Below are positions 1-5,327 of a stretch of 6,242 nt of DNA, piece after piece. This DNA comes from CAMEON01 sp963609805 (GTDB taxonomy: Bacteria > Bacillota > Clostridia > Oscillospirales > CAG-272): assembly GCA_963609805.1 (NCBI GenBank), contig CAVDLN010000100.1, forward strand, positions 1-6,242, given 5' to 3'. Each line of letters starts with the position of its first letter. Position 1 is the first letter of the stretch. Both the position numbers and the translations under genes were made by a program. The notes beneath the pieces were generated by a model. The model did not search any database and was not told where the DNA came from. It was given only the letters and a program-made list of their open reading frames with translations.

Positions 1-15
1 CTCATAGCTCCTCCC
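1..15 (-). promoter_or_regulatory. Ribosome binding site and start codon of the next downstream gene (gene outside window)
   Basis: On the minus strand a GGGAGGAG purine run (bases 15 to 8) is followed a few bases later by an ATG at 5-3, after which the window ends. This looks like the translation start of the gene after jag. In many Firmicutes that gene is mnmE (trmE), a tRNA-modification GTPase, but only two bases of coding sequence beyond the ATG are visible, so the identity is synteny-based inference. Confidence 0.4.
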
Positions 16-28
16 GAAAAATGCAGGC

Positions 29-74
29 GGGGTACAATAAAAGCTCCGCGGAGTTTTTATTGTACCCCTTTTTT
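29..74. terminator. 19-bp stem-loop after jag, with a T-run on the plus-strand side
   Basis: Arms 29-47 and 50-68 are complementary over 19 positions with a single G-T wobble. The nominal 2-base loop will open further. On the plus strand the hairpin is followed directly by six T (69-74). On the minus strand, the direction of jag transcription, the nearest T-run (five T, 21-17) comes only after a 7-nt spacer. The jag stop codon (78-76) lies just beside the structure. It may end or attenuate transcription leaving jag, stabilise the 3' end, or block antisense transcription. The hairpin is certain; its direction of action is not. Confidence 0.7.
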
Positions 75-75
75 A

Positions 76-1296
76 TCATTCTCCGTCAGTGTCCCGCACG
101 TCCGCAGCGTCGGATTTGTTTTCATCCTGCGCCGCATCGTTTTCCTGCGCGTCCTCCTCAGGCGGAAGGGCGGCGGACAGATCAATGTCAAACGGGTCAC
201 GGTCATCGTCATCGCCGAACATCGAGGTCTGCGGCTCCCTGCGGGTTGTCGGTGCCAGCGGATCGACGGTGCGTTCGGACTTCGCCTTGCGGCGGCGGCG
301 GCTGCGTCCCGTCTTCTCGCCGGAAGTCTTTTCTCCCTTGCCCTCGACAGGACGGATACCGGCGGTCGGCATCCCTTCCTCCTCCAGGAAAATCACCACA
401 CGGCGGTTGTTCTCGGCACCGATGGAGTTTGTGGAAACGCCCTCCATGGTCTGAATTTCGGAGTGAATAATGCGTCTTTCATAGGGGTTCATCGGCTCCA
501 TCATGATGCTCTTTTTATACTTCAGCACCTGCTCGCCCTTGCGGCGTGCCAGTGCCCGCAGAGCCTCCTCGCGTTTGGCGCGATAATCCTCCACATCCAC
601 CGTGATGCGGGCGTACTCCCGCTTCTCGCCCTCTTCCTTGCGGTTGGCGGCAAGATTGGCCAGATACTGCAGTGCATCCAGCGTGTCGCCGTGATGCCCG
701 ATCAGTGCGCCGGCCTCCTTGCCGTCCACCGTAATAACCATATCATCATTGGTTCCCGGGTGCATGGCAACCGTCACGCCGGACAGGCCCATGTCCTCCA
801 CCAGCTTGCAAATAAAGCGATAAGCGGTCTGCTCGCTCGGCGTAGCCATTGACGGGTCAATGGGCTCCGGACGCGGACGGAGAGCCGCCCCGGCATCGCC
901 TTCCGTCTTTCCTTCCGTGCGGGGAGTCCGCGCGGAGCGGCCCGAACGGTCGCCGCGCGCCCGGCGCGGCTTTTCGACGCGTTCCTCGGCATTGGGACGC
1001 GGTGCGCACGCAGAGTCTGCTTCTTCCTGTCCCCCCGCATCCGTTTCGCCCGTACCGGCGGCATCCGCATCGGAGGCAGCCTCAGGCTGCCGCTCCGCGG
1101 TGCGCAGCGGTTCGTCCGGAACCTGATATACCGCATGAATCACGGCATCGACGGCACCGAATCCCAGAAATCCCTTGCGTGCTTCCCGCACAACCGTAAT
1201 GACCAGGGACGCCTCACTCGGTGCGCCCAGCTCGGCTACCGCCTGAGCGATGGCCTCTTCCTTTGTTTTCGCGCTGACTTCAATTTCCTTCTTCAT
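76..1296 (-). CDS. jag: Jag / KhpB RNA-binding protein (Jag-N, KH and R3H domains)
   Basis: This 406-residue protein is the SpoIIIJ-associated RNA-binding protein. In other Firmicutes it pairs with KhpA and influences cell elongation and division through RNA binding. Residues 1-55 form the Jag N-terminal domain with its KGFLGFG motif (41-47). Residues about 60-150 are a low-complexity acidic and then Arg-rich linker. A type II KH domain follows, with the GHHG loop at 200-203 and DALQYLANL after it. The R3H domain (about 235-303) carries Arg274-x3-His278. A further 100-residue tail has a basic patch (331-341) and an acidic end. Many family members are nearer 200-270 residues, the extra length here being linker and tail. 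The ATG overlaps the end of yidC by 17 nt and has GAGG 9 nt upstream, which supports this start and suggests translational coupling. Confidence 0.95.
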   Translation of the reverse strand: MKKEIEVSAKTKEEAIAQAVAELGAPSEASLVITVVREARKGFLGFGAVDAVIHAVYQVPDEPLRTAERQPEAASDADAAGTGETDAGGQEEADSACAPRPNAEERVEKPRRARGDRSGRSARTPRTEGKTEGDAGAALRPRPEPIDPSMATPSEQTAYRFICKLVEDMGLSGVTVAMHPGTNDDMVITVDGKEAGALIGHHGDTLDALQYLANLAANRKEEGEKREYARITVDVEDYRAKREEALRALARRKGEQVLKYKKSIMMEPMNPYERRIIHSEIQTMEGVSTNSIGAENNRRVVIFLEEEGMPTAGIRPVEGKGEKTSGEKTGRSRRRRKAKSERTVDPLAPTTRREPQTSMFGDDDDRDPFDIDLSAALPPEEDAQENDAAQDENKSDAADVRDTDGE

Positions 1297-3046
1297 GTCC
1301 GTTTACCTCGTCCTGCTTGTCTGTCTCGGCGGGTGCCTCCCCGCCCTTGTTCTTCTTTCTGTTCGCGCGGCGCACCTCAGCGGGTACATCCTCCTTCAGC
1401 ACAGCGCCGTCTCCCATCCGCGTTTCCGTCGCCGTATCCGCAGGCTTGCTGTCGGCGGGTGTGGCTCCGGCGGACTTTGCCTTGCTGTCGGATGCCGTGT
1501 TTGCCGGCGTGTCGTAATCCTCGTCATCGATATGATGCAGGGAACGCACGTTGGGATTGCGTGTGCCGCTCTTCTTGACCGGCTTGTTCTTGTTCTTTCC
1601 GGCAAGCTCGCGCTCAGCCGCCTTGTAATCCGCCTCGGTAAAGGTCGGAAGCGGCATCACCTTGCTCATGATAAACTGCTTGCCCATTCCGATAATGCTC
1701 TTGATCGCCCAGTACAGACCGACGGCACCGGGAACCCAGAGTGTAAACACAGCGGACATCAGGGGCATGGAGATGTCCATAATGGTGTTGGAGCAGCCCA
1801 TGCCGGGATCGTTGGCCGTTGTCGGCTGATAGGACAGCTTCCGCGTCAGCTTGGACGTGCCGAAATAGACGCCGAAGGTCAGTACGGGAATGAGCAGCAG
1901 CAGGCTCGGATTGGAAATATCCGGCGTCAATCCGAAGTTCAGAGAACCGATGTTGAAATTCGGAATGGTGTGGCTGTTCAGGATCTCGCTGATTTTGCTG
2001 AAGCAGTCCGCGCCGTTTGTGAAAAAGCGGAAATCCTGCAGCGATTCCAGACTGGAGATACCCATTTCGCGCACATGCGACAGAAGCTCGATGGTTCCGC
2101 GGTTGGACTGAAGCGTAAGTCCGAGACCGCCCGCCGCGCGGGGTGTGGTTGCAAACGTGGTCAGCGCACTGGCCAGCTCGGAGGGGCATCCCATCATGTA
2201 CTTGAGAGGGTCGATAACCACATAGTACAGGGCAAACACGATCGGCAGTGACACAAGAAGGGGCAGACAGCCGGAACTCATGGGGCTGTAGCCTTCCTTC
2301 TGGTACATATCCTGAATCTCGCGCTGCATCTCCTGCATCGTCGCCTGGTCATTCCGTCCGGCATACTTCTTGCGGATTGCCATTTCCTTGGGGCGGAAGC
2401 GCGCCTGCTTGCGGGCGTTGTTCTGCTGGATAATGGAAATCGGCAGCAGGATAATTTCCACCGCAATCGCGAAGAACACAGTGCCCAAAATGAAGTTTCC
2501 GAAGCCCAGCACCTTGATCATCCACTCGAAAGCAATGGCGATCCACATCAGAATGCGGGTTATAAAGCTGATATTCTCTTCCAGCGTGACGGTTGTACGG
2601 AAGCTGTTCACCAGCATCTCCAGATCAGCCCGCGTCATGCTGTCCGCGGATTCGTACACTTCAATGCCGTATTTCTCGGATTTGAGTATGTTGAGCGCGA
2701 ATTCCACGCACCTGTCCGGCTGAGCCTCCGGCAGATTGGCATCGTCAAAGCCTGCCGCGGTCATATCATAGCCATTCAGGGCCGCGACCAGCTGCTGCCG
2801 TATGGTCACGGCAGAGGAATTCTTCTGGATATTCTCCGCCAGCGTGGTCAGCTGCTCCTTGTTCATGGCATTGCCGTTCTCGTCGCTCGGCGTAATGGCT
2901 TCTTTGTTGAATGTCAGTGTCTGCGTGGTGGTTGTGCCGGCGCAGCTGACCAGCAGGCCGCCCAAAATTGCCATGGTCAGGAAGATGAGTCCAGCCCGGA
3001 GCAAAATGGCGCGGGTCAGCGTACGCGGATTATTCCTTTTCATCAT
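1280..3046 (-). CDS. yidC: YidC/Oxa1/SpoIIIJ family membrane protein insertase
   Basis: This 588-residue protein inserts and folds membrane proteins, alone or with SecYEG. A basic N-terminus and hydrophobic helix end in a lipobox-like LVSC with candidate lipid-modified Cys35. Residues 36-160 look like an extracytoplasmic domain. The YidC core follows: a helix at about 184-206, a cytoplasmic basic coiled-coil hairpin at 208-258, the PLLVSLPIVFALYYVV helix from 262, a roughly 100-residue extracytoplasmic insert (about 286-380), then helices at about 381-396 and 425-460 with the conserved WVPGAVGLYW signature. A hydrophilic tail (465-588) is rich in Lys, Asp, Ala and Pro; basic tails in this family can contact ribosomes. 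Residue 197 is Glu where an Arg (or Lys) is expected in the hydrophilic groove (see findings). Start: tandem ATG codons at 3046 and 3043, with AAAGGA 10 nt before the first. The stop lies inside jag. Confidence 0.95.
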   Translation of the reverse strand: MMKRNNPRTLTRAILLRAGLIFLTMAILGGLLVSCAGTTTTQTLTFNKEAITPSDENGNAMNKEQLTTLAENIQKNSSAVTIRQQLVAALNGYDMTAAGFDDANLPEAQPDRCVEFALNILKSEKYGIEVYESADSMTRADLEMLVNSFRTTVTLEENISFITRILMWIAIAFEWMIKVLGFGNFILGTVFFAIAVEIILLPISIIQQNNARKQARFRPKEMAIRKKYAGRNDQATMQEMQREIQDMYQKEGYSPMSSGCLPLLVSLPIVFALYYVVIDPLKYMMGCPSELASALTTFATTPRAAGGLGLTLQSNRGTIELLSHVREMGISSLESLQDFRFFTNGADCFSKISEILNSHTIPNFNIGSLNFGLTPDISNPSLLLLIPVLTFGVYFGTSKLTRKLSYQPTTANDPGMGCSNTIMDISMPLMSAVFTLWVPGAVGLYWAIKSIIGMGKQFIMSKVMPLPTFTEADYKAAERELAGKNKNKPVKKSGTRNPNVRSLHHIDDEDYDTPANTASDSKAKSAGATPADSKPADTATETRMGDGAVLKEDVPAEVRRANRKKNKGGEAPAETDKQDEVNGHEEGN

Positions 3047-3219
3047 AACTGTGGATTCCTTTCCCGTTTCTGTTTTCGGGGAATGCCGGCCGCAGCACCG
3101 TATATTGAGGCTGCCGGCGGTTTCCGAATTTCATCCGATTCGACGCGCCGCATGCGGTGCGGATCGGGCGCGGTTCCTCTGAATCTGACCGCTGTATATC
3201 CGTTGTAAGTGTCATGGAA

Positions 3220-3594
3220 TCAGGATCTGTCATTCATAGTGCTGTCCGTATCCGGGGCTGTCTTTCCGAAAGTCTGCTCCCCGTCGTCCGACCGGCTGCC
3301 TGTATCGTCGCCGTCCGGCCGATTCGTCGGGGTCCTGGAATCGTATTTGCTCCATCGCAGGGGCATCGTACGGAATCCGGTGCGCGGAACGGGATCGTAG
3401 CCGTACGGAGAGAAGGGATTGCAGCGCAGAATGCGCCACACGGTAAGGACAAAGCCGGCGAAGAAACCCCGCTTCTCAAACGCCTCATAGGCGTAAGCGG
3501 AGCAGGTAGGGGTAAAGCGGCAGGTAGGGAACGACTTTCGCGGCGACAGGGCGCGCTGATAAAATCGGATCAGCGCCATGCAGACGCGCCTCAC
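3220..3594 (-). CDS. yidD: YidD, membrane protein insertion efficiency factor
   Basis: YidD is a small, probably membrane-associated protein that assists YidC-dependent insertion. Residues 7-70 match the family throughout: ALIRFYQRALSP, then CRFTPTCSAYAYEA with Cys25 and Cys31, then RILRCNPFSPYGYDPVP with Cys58. The assigned GTG start shares four bases (GTGA) with the rnpA stop and has AGGA 6 nt upstream, which implies translational coupling. An in-frame ATG at 3579 (residue 6) also has GAGG 9 nt before it and cannot be excluded. Most family members are about 70-90 residues. This one has 124 because of a hydrophilic, Asp/Ser/Thr/Gly-rich tail (about 78-124) of unknown purpose. Identity is secure; the tail and the exact start are less so. 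Confidence 0.93.
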   Translation of the reverse strand: MRRVCMALIRFYQRALSPRKSFPTCRFTPTCSAYAYEAFEKRGFFAGFVLTVWRILRCNPFSPYGYDPVPRTGFRTMPLRWSKYDSRTPTNRPDGDDTGSRSDDGEQTFGKTAPDTDSTMNDRS

Positions 3595-4013
3595 GGCACA
3601 TCCTGCCCGTCCGCGGACGCAGGCGGCTGCGCGGGCTCCGTGCGGAACATGTCCAACCTGCGGAACAGATACCGCAGCTCGGCGGCGACTTCTGTGCTTT
3701 TTCGTTTTTCAATGCCCGGCCGGGCCGCAATAACAATCAGAAAGCCTGTCCTCAGCTGCTGCTCACGCGACACCTGACGCAGACCCTCACGGATAATGCG
3801 CTTGACGCGGTTCCTTCCGACAGCCCCGCTTTCCCGTTTCGGGACAGACAGCCCGATGCGGTTGACGGTCTGCTTCTTCGGATTCGCACGGCGCAGGCGA
3901 TTGGCGGCCAGATCCTTGAGAACGCATACCGACACCAGCCTCCCGCCCGCGCGTCTGCCGCGGCTGAAAACTTTCTGATAAAGGTGGTTTTCCCGAATTG
4001 CAATTTCTTTCAT
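3591..4013 (-). CDS. rnpA: Ribonuclease P protein component
   Basis: This 140-residue basic protein is the protein subunit of RNase P. It helps the catalytic RNA bind precursor tRNA and remove its 5' leader. The N-terminal ENHLYQKVFSRGRR segment and the RNR signature GRNRVKRIIRE (Arg67-Asn68-Arg69) are diagnostic. IGLSVPKR (53-60) and the strand FLIVIAARPG (91-100) fit the fold. The last 20 residues are a Pro/Ala-rich extension beyond the usual end. The ATG at 4013 gives the standard family N-terminus, but no clear Shine-Dalgarno site precedes it: the bases just upstream read CTATAAG. It follows rpmH after an unusually long 250-nt gap and overlaps yidD by 4 nt. Confidence 0.96.
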   Translation of the reverse strand: MKEIAIRENHLYQKVFSRGRRAGGRLVSVCVLKDLAANRLRRANPKKQTVNRIGLSVPKRESGAVGRNRVKRIIREGLRQVSREQQLRTGFLIVIAARPGIEKRKSTEVAAELRYLFRRLDMFRTEPAQPPASADGQDVP

Positions 4014-4037
4014 CTTATAGACATATAGGCGTAGCGG

Positions 4038-4058
4038 TGCGGGCTTCTTTTCCCCGCA
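4038..4058 (-). other. Small hairpin in the rnpA leader
   Basis: Six-base arms at 4038-4043 and 4053-4058 (minus strand TGCGGG and CCCGCA) enclose a purine-rich 9-nt loop about 25 nt before the rnpA start. Because rnpA lacks a clear Shine-Dalgarno site, structure here could influence its initiation. The pairing is visible in the sequence; a role is speculative. Confidence 0.3.
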
Positions 4059-4072
4059 TGCAGCTGTCCGTC

Positions 4073-4136
4073 AAAAAACACCGAGGCGAGACAGCCAGAC
4101 GGCGCATACGCTCTCATGGTCTATCCGATCTCGGTG
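4073..4136 (-). terminator. Possible attenuator or weak intrinsic terminator between rpmH and rnpA
   Basis: On the minus strand, CACCGAG (4136-4130) pairs with CTCGGTG (4085-4079), and six T follow at once (4078-4073). The 44-nt loop contains shorter complementary segments. Placed before rnpA, this could let some transcripts stop after rpmH, since L34 is needed in much larger amounts than RNase P protein. The 7-bp closing stem and long loop make it weaker than a textbook terminator. Confidence 0.35.
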
Positions 4137-4233
4137 ATTTATGCGGCGAAGCTCCTCCGAACATTCCCGTCCGGAAACAGACAGCAGACAGCAGAGACAA
4201 CGGTCCGTAGTCAGTCTGCAAAAATTCCCCCTC

Positions 4234-4248
4234 TTCCGCGCTGCGGAA
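4234..4248 (-). other. Short hairpin just after the rpmH stop
   Basis: A 6-bp stem (TTCCGC with GCGGAA) and 3-base loop lie 15 nt beyond the rpmH stop codon. Five T occur about 9 nt further along the minus strand, which is too far for a standard terminator. It may instead protect the 3' end of a processed rpmH mRNA. Only the structure is supported. Confidence 0.35.
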
Positions 4249-4263
4249 TCTTGGAAATACCTA

Positions 4264-4398
4264 TCAGTAGGTCAGTCTCTTTCTGCCCTTTGCGCGTCTT
4301 CTCTTGAGAACGTGTCTGCCGTCGGCAGTCTTCATTCTCTTGCGGAAGCCGTGCTCCTTCTTTCTCTGGCGCTTCTTCGGCTGGTAAGTTCTGATCAT
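4264..4398 (-). CDS. rpmH: 50S ribosomal protein L34 (bL34)
   Basis: This 44-residue, extremely basic protein is ribosomal protein bL34 of the large subunit. It matches the family over its full length: MIRTYQPKKRQRKKEHGF, then RKRMKTADGRHVLKRRRAKGRKRL. The length is canonical. The ATG at 4398 is preceded by a perfect AAGGAGG (4417-4411) with a 12-nt spacer, and longer in-frame extensions upstream lack family similarity. Transcription should start near 4489 from the consensus promoter at 4496-4525, giving a leader of about 90 nt. It is the first gene of the rpmH-rnpA-yidD-yidC-jag cluster. No dnaA or DnaA-box cluster is seen upstream, unlike the classic origin-proximal layout. Confidence 0.97.
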   Translation of the reverse strand: MIRTYQPKKRQRKKEHGFRKRMKTADGRHVLKRRRAKGRKRLTY

Positions 4399-4495
4399 GG
4401 CTCTCTGCAACCTCCTTGTTAGATTTACCTTCTGTGCTGTGCTCCGGAATCCGCCCGCGGCAGATGCAGATGCACGCATCGGCAATGACCATTGT

Positions 4496-4525
4496 ATTAT
4501 ACTCGAAAAGGGGTCTGTTTGTCAA
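4496..4525 (-). promoter_or_regulatory. Sigma-A type promoter of rpmH
   Basis: On the minus strand a perfect -35 TTGACA (4525-4520) and a perfect -10 TATAAT (4501-4496) are separated by 18 nt. T- and A-runs upstream of the -35 (about 4542-4530) could act as an UP-like element. A strong housekeeping promoter fits a ribosomal protein gene. Transcription should begin near 4489. Confidence 0.88.
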
Positions 4526-4553
4526 GAGGTTTTCCGAAAAAAGCATCTCTTCC

Positions 4554-4572
4554 CGCCGCCTTTTTTGCGGCG
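4554..4572 (-). other. Second hairpin between the zinc-ribbon gene terminator and the rpmH promoter
   Basis: CGCCGC and GCGGCG arms (6 bp, all G-C) enclose a 7-nt A-rich loop. It lies 11 nt beyond the strong terminator at 4584-4617 in the minus direction, and six T (4542-4537) come 11 nt after it. It may be a backup terminator element insulating rpmH, though the T-run is not adjacent. Confidence 0.35.
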
Positions 4573-4579
4573 AATGTGC

Positions 4580-4617
4580 AAAAGCCGTGCGTGTTCCCCT
4601 CTGGGCACACGCACGGC
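4580..4617 (-). terminator. Intrinsic terminator of the zinc-ribbon gene
   Basis: A perfect 11-bp stem (GCCGTGCGTGT with ACACGCACGGC in the minus reading) carries a further CCC/GGG pairing inside and is followed by four T (4583-4580). It lies 60 nt after the stop codon of the gene at 4678-4956 and before the rpmH promoter, so it separates the two units. The T-run is short but the stem is strong. The plus reading has no T-run. Confidence 0.82.
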
Positions 4618-4677
4618 ATCCGGATTGCGTTTGAATTTAGGAGAACGAACCCTCCGAGGCCGTTCCCTGCTTACACA

Positions 4678-4956
4678 TTAACCTCTCTGGTTCTTGTAGC
4701 ACTCGCTGCAGTAGACAGGGCGATCGTTGCGAGGCTCGAAGGGAACCTTGCATGCCTTGCCGCATGCGGCGCAGGTAGCATCAAACATCGGGCGGCCGTT
4801 GCTCTGGCCACGGTTTGCCTTCCGTGCAGCCCGGCAGTCACGGCATCTCTGGGGCTCGTTCTCGAAGCCCTTCTCTGCGTAAAACTCCTGCTCGCTGGCA
4901 GAAAAAACGAATTCCCGTCCGCAATCCTTGCAGACCAAAGTCTTGTCAGTGTACAT
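4678..4956 (-). CDS. Small double zinc-ribbon protein (zf-trcl / CxxC-x17-CxxC type)
   Basis: This 92-residue soluble protein has two predicted zinc-binding units. The first has CxxC pairs at Cys9/Cys12 and Cys38/Cys41 in a context typical of the zf-trcl family (DKTLVCKDCGREF, EQEFYAEKGF, EPQRCRDCR). The second has Cys62/Cys65 and Cys83/Cys86 separated by exactly 17 residues, with CGKACKVPFEPRNDRPVYC between and around them. Such proteins are widespread in Clostridia and related bacteria, and their function is unknown; nucleic-acid binding is a common guess. I chose the ATG at 4956 because GAGG sits 6 nt upstream; an in-frame TTG at 4968 would overlap that site. It has its own consensus promoter and terminator, so it is probably monocistronic and well expressed. 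Its position just before rpmH is notable because dnaA often lies there. Confidence 0.9.
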   Translation of the reverse strand: MYTDKTLVCKDCGREFVFSASEQEFYAEKGFENEPQRCRDCRAARKANRGQSNGRPMFDATCAACGKACKVPFEPRNDRPVYCSECYKNQRG

Positions 4957-4976
4957 GTGATACCTCAATTCTTTTT

Positions 4977-5005
4977 GTGCAGCTGCTGTTGCAATTACCC
5001 TGCAC
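4977..5005 (-). other. Hairpin in the 5' leader of the zinc-ribbon gene
   Basis: GTGCAG (5005-5000) and CTGCAC (4982-4977) on the minus strand can pair across a 17-nt loop, starting a few bases after the predicted transcription start and ending just before the ribosome binding site. It may stabilise the mRNA. No known riboswitch or leader motif is recognisable. Confidence 0.35.
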
Positions 5006-5015
5006 GATTACGCCT

Positions 5016-5044
5016 ATTATACAGTTTCAAAAAGGATTTGTCAA
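5016..5044 (-). promoter_or_regulatory. Sigma-A type promoter of the zinc-ribbon gene
   Basis: A perfect TTGACA (5044-5039) and perfect TATAAT (5021-5016) with the ideal 17-nt spacer lie on the minus strand. The sequence upstream is rich in A and T runs. Transcription should start near 5009, giving a leader of roughly 53 nt before the ATG at 4956. The match is good enough to predict strong constitutive expression. Confidence 0.92.
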
Positions 5045-5240
5045 GGGAAATTTGAAAATTTTCTGAATTTTTTGACAGCCCCCTTTCTGTTGTGTGACGG
5101 GTGATTATCGAAGCCCCGTTGCTCTTCTTTCAATGCCAACTATTTATTGATTTTAAAACTATTTGTTTATTAATAAATCGGTTGTTTTCCTCGCCAACTC
5201 CTGTGAGTTATGCAGGCTTTTTTGAAAACAGGCTTGGCGT
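5045..5240. other. AT-rich non-coding spacer with palindromic elements
   Basis: The interval between the promoter at 5016-5044 and the terminator at 5249-5275 has no convincing gene. It is visibly more AT-rich than its surroundings. It holds a 12-bp perfect palindrome TTTATTAATAAA (5166-5177), two copies of AACTATTT (5138-5145, 5157-5164) and an imperfect stem: 5192-5197 with 5234-5239, plus 5200-5204 with 5228-5232, enclosing a 23-nt loop. These could be operator-like or upstream promoter elements, or remnants of an insertion or deletion. No terminal inverted repeats or transposase fragment are seen. Confidence 0.4.
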
Positions 5241-5275
5241 AAAAAGAAGAAACCGCCGAATCAATCAGCGGTTTC
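5241..5275 (-). terminator. Intrinsic terminator of the three-gene unit
   Basis: In the minus direction GAAACCGC and GCGGTTTC form an 8-bp perfect stem with an 11-nt loop (5275-5249), followed by the T-rich tail TTCTTTTT (5248-5241). It lies 52 nt after the stop codon of the gene at 5328-5573 and cleanly ends that unit. Confidence 0.85.
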
Positions 5276-5327
5276 CTGACGCATGCAATTAACGGATGAG
5301 TCTGTTCATACGCGGTGTGCCTGCAAT

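Noticed and set aside
1075..1091. Perfect 7-bp hairpin GGCAGCC/GGCTGCC within jag
   Set aside because: It falls in the GC-rich low-complexity linker, has no T-run and is probably a chance result of Ala/Glu/Pro codon use.
1250..2251. A 333-codon open frame on the plus strand
   Set aside because: It lies entirely antisense to the C-terminal part of yidC and the start of jag, its product is low in recognisable domains, and long antisense frames are expected in GC-rich coding DNA.
4211..4546. A 111-codon minus-strand frame overlapping rpmH
   Set aside because: It is out of frame with the unmistakable L34 protein, begins upstream of the predicted rpmH transcription start, and lacks its own ribosome binding site.
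5072..5077. Plus-strand TTGACA suggesting a rightward promoter
   Set aside because: No acceptable -10 element lies 16-19 nt downstream and there is no plausible plus-strand gene to serve.
5144..5262. A short minus-strand frame of about 38 codons in the AT-rich spacer
   Set aside because: It has no ATG or GTG start with a ribosome binding site and runs through the terminator, so it cannot be supported as a gene or a gene remnant.
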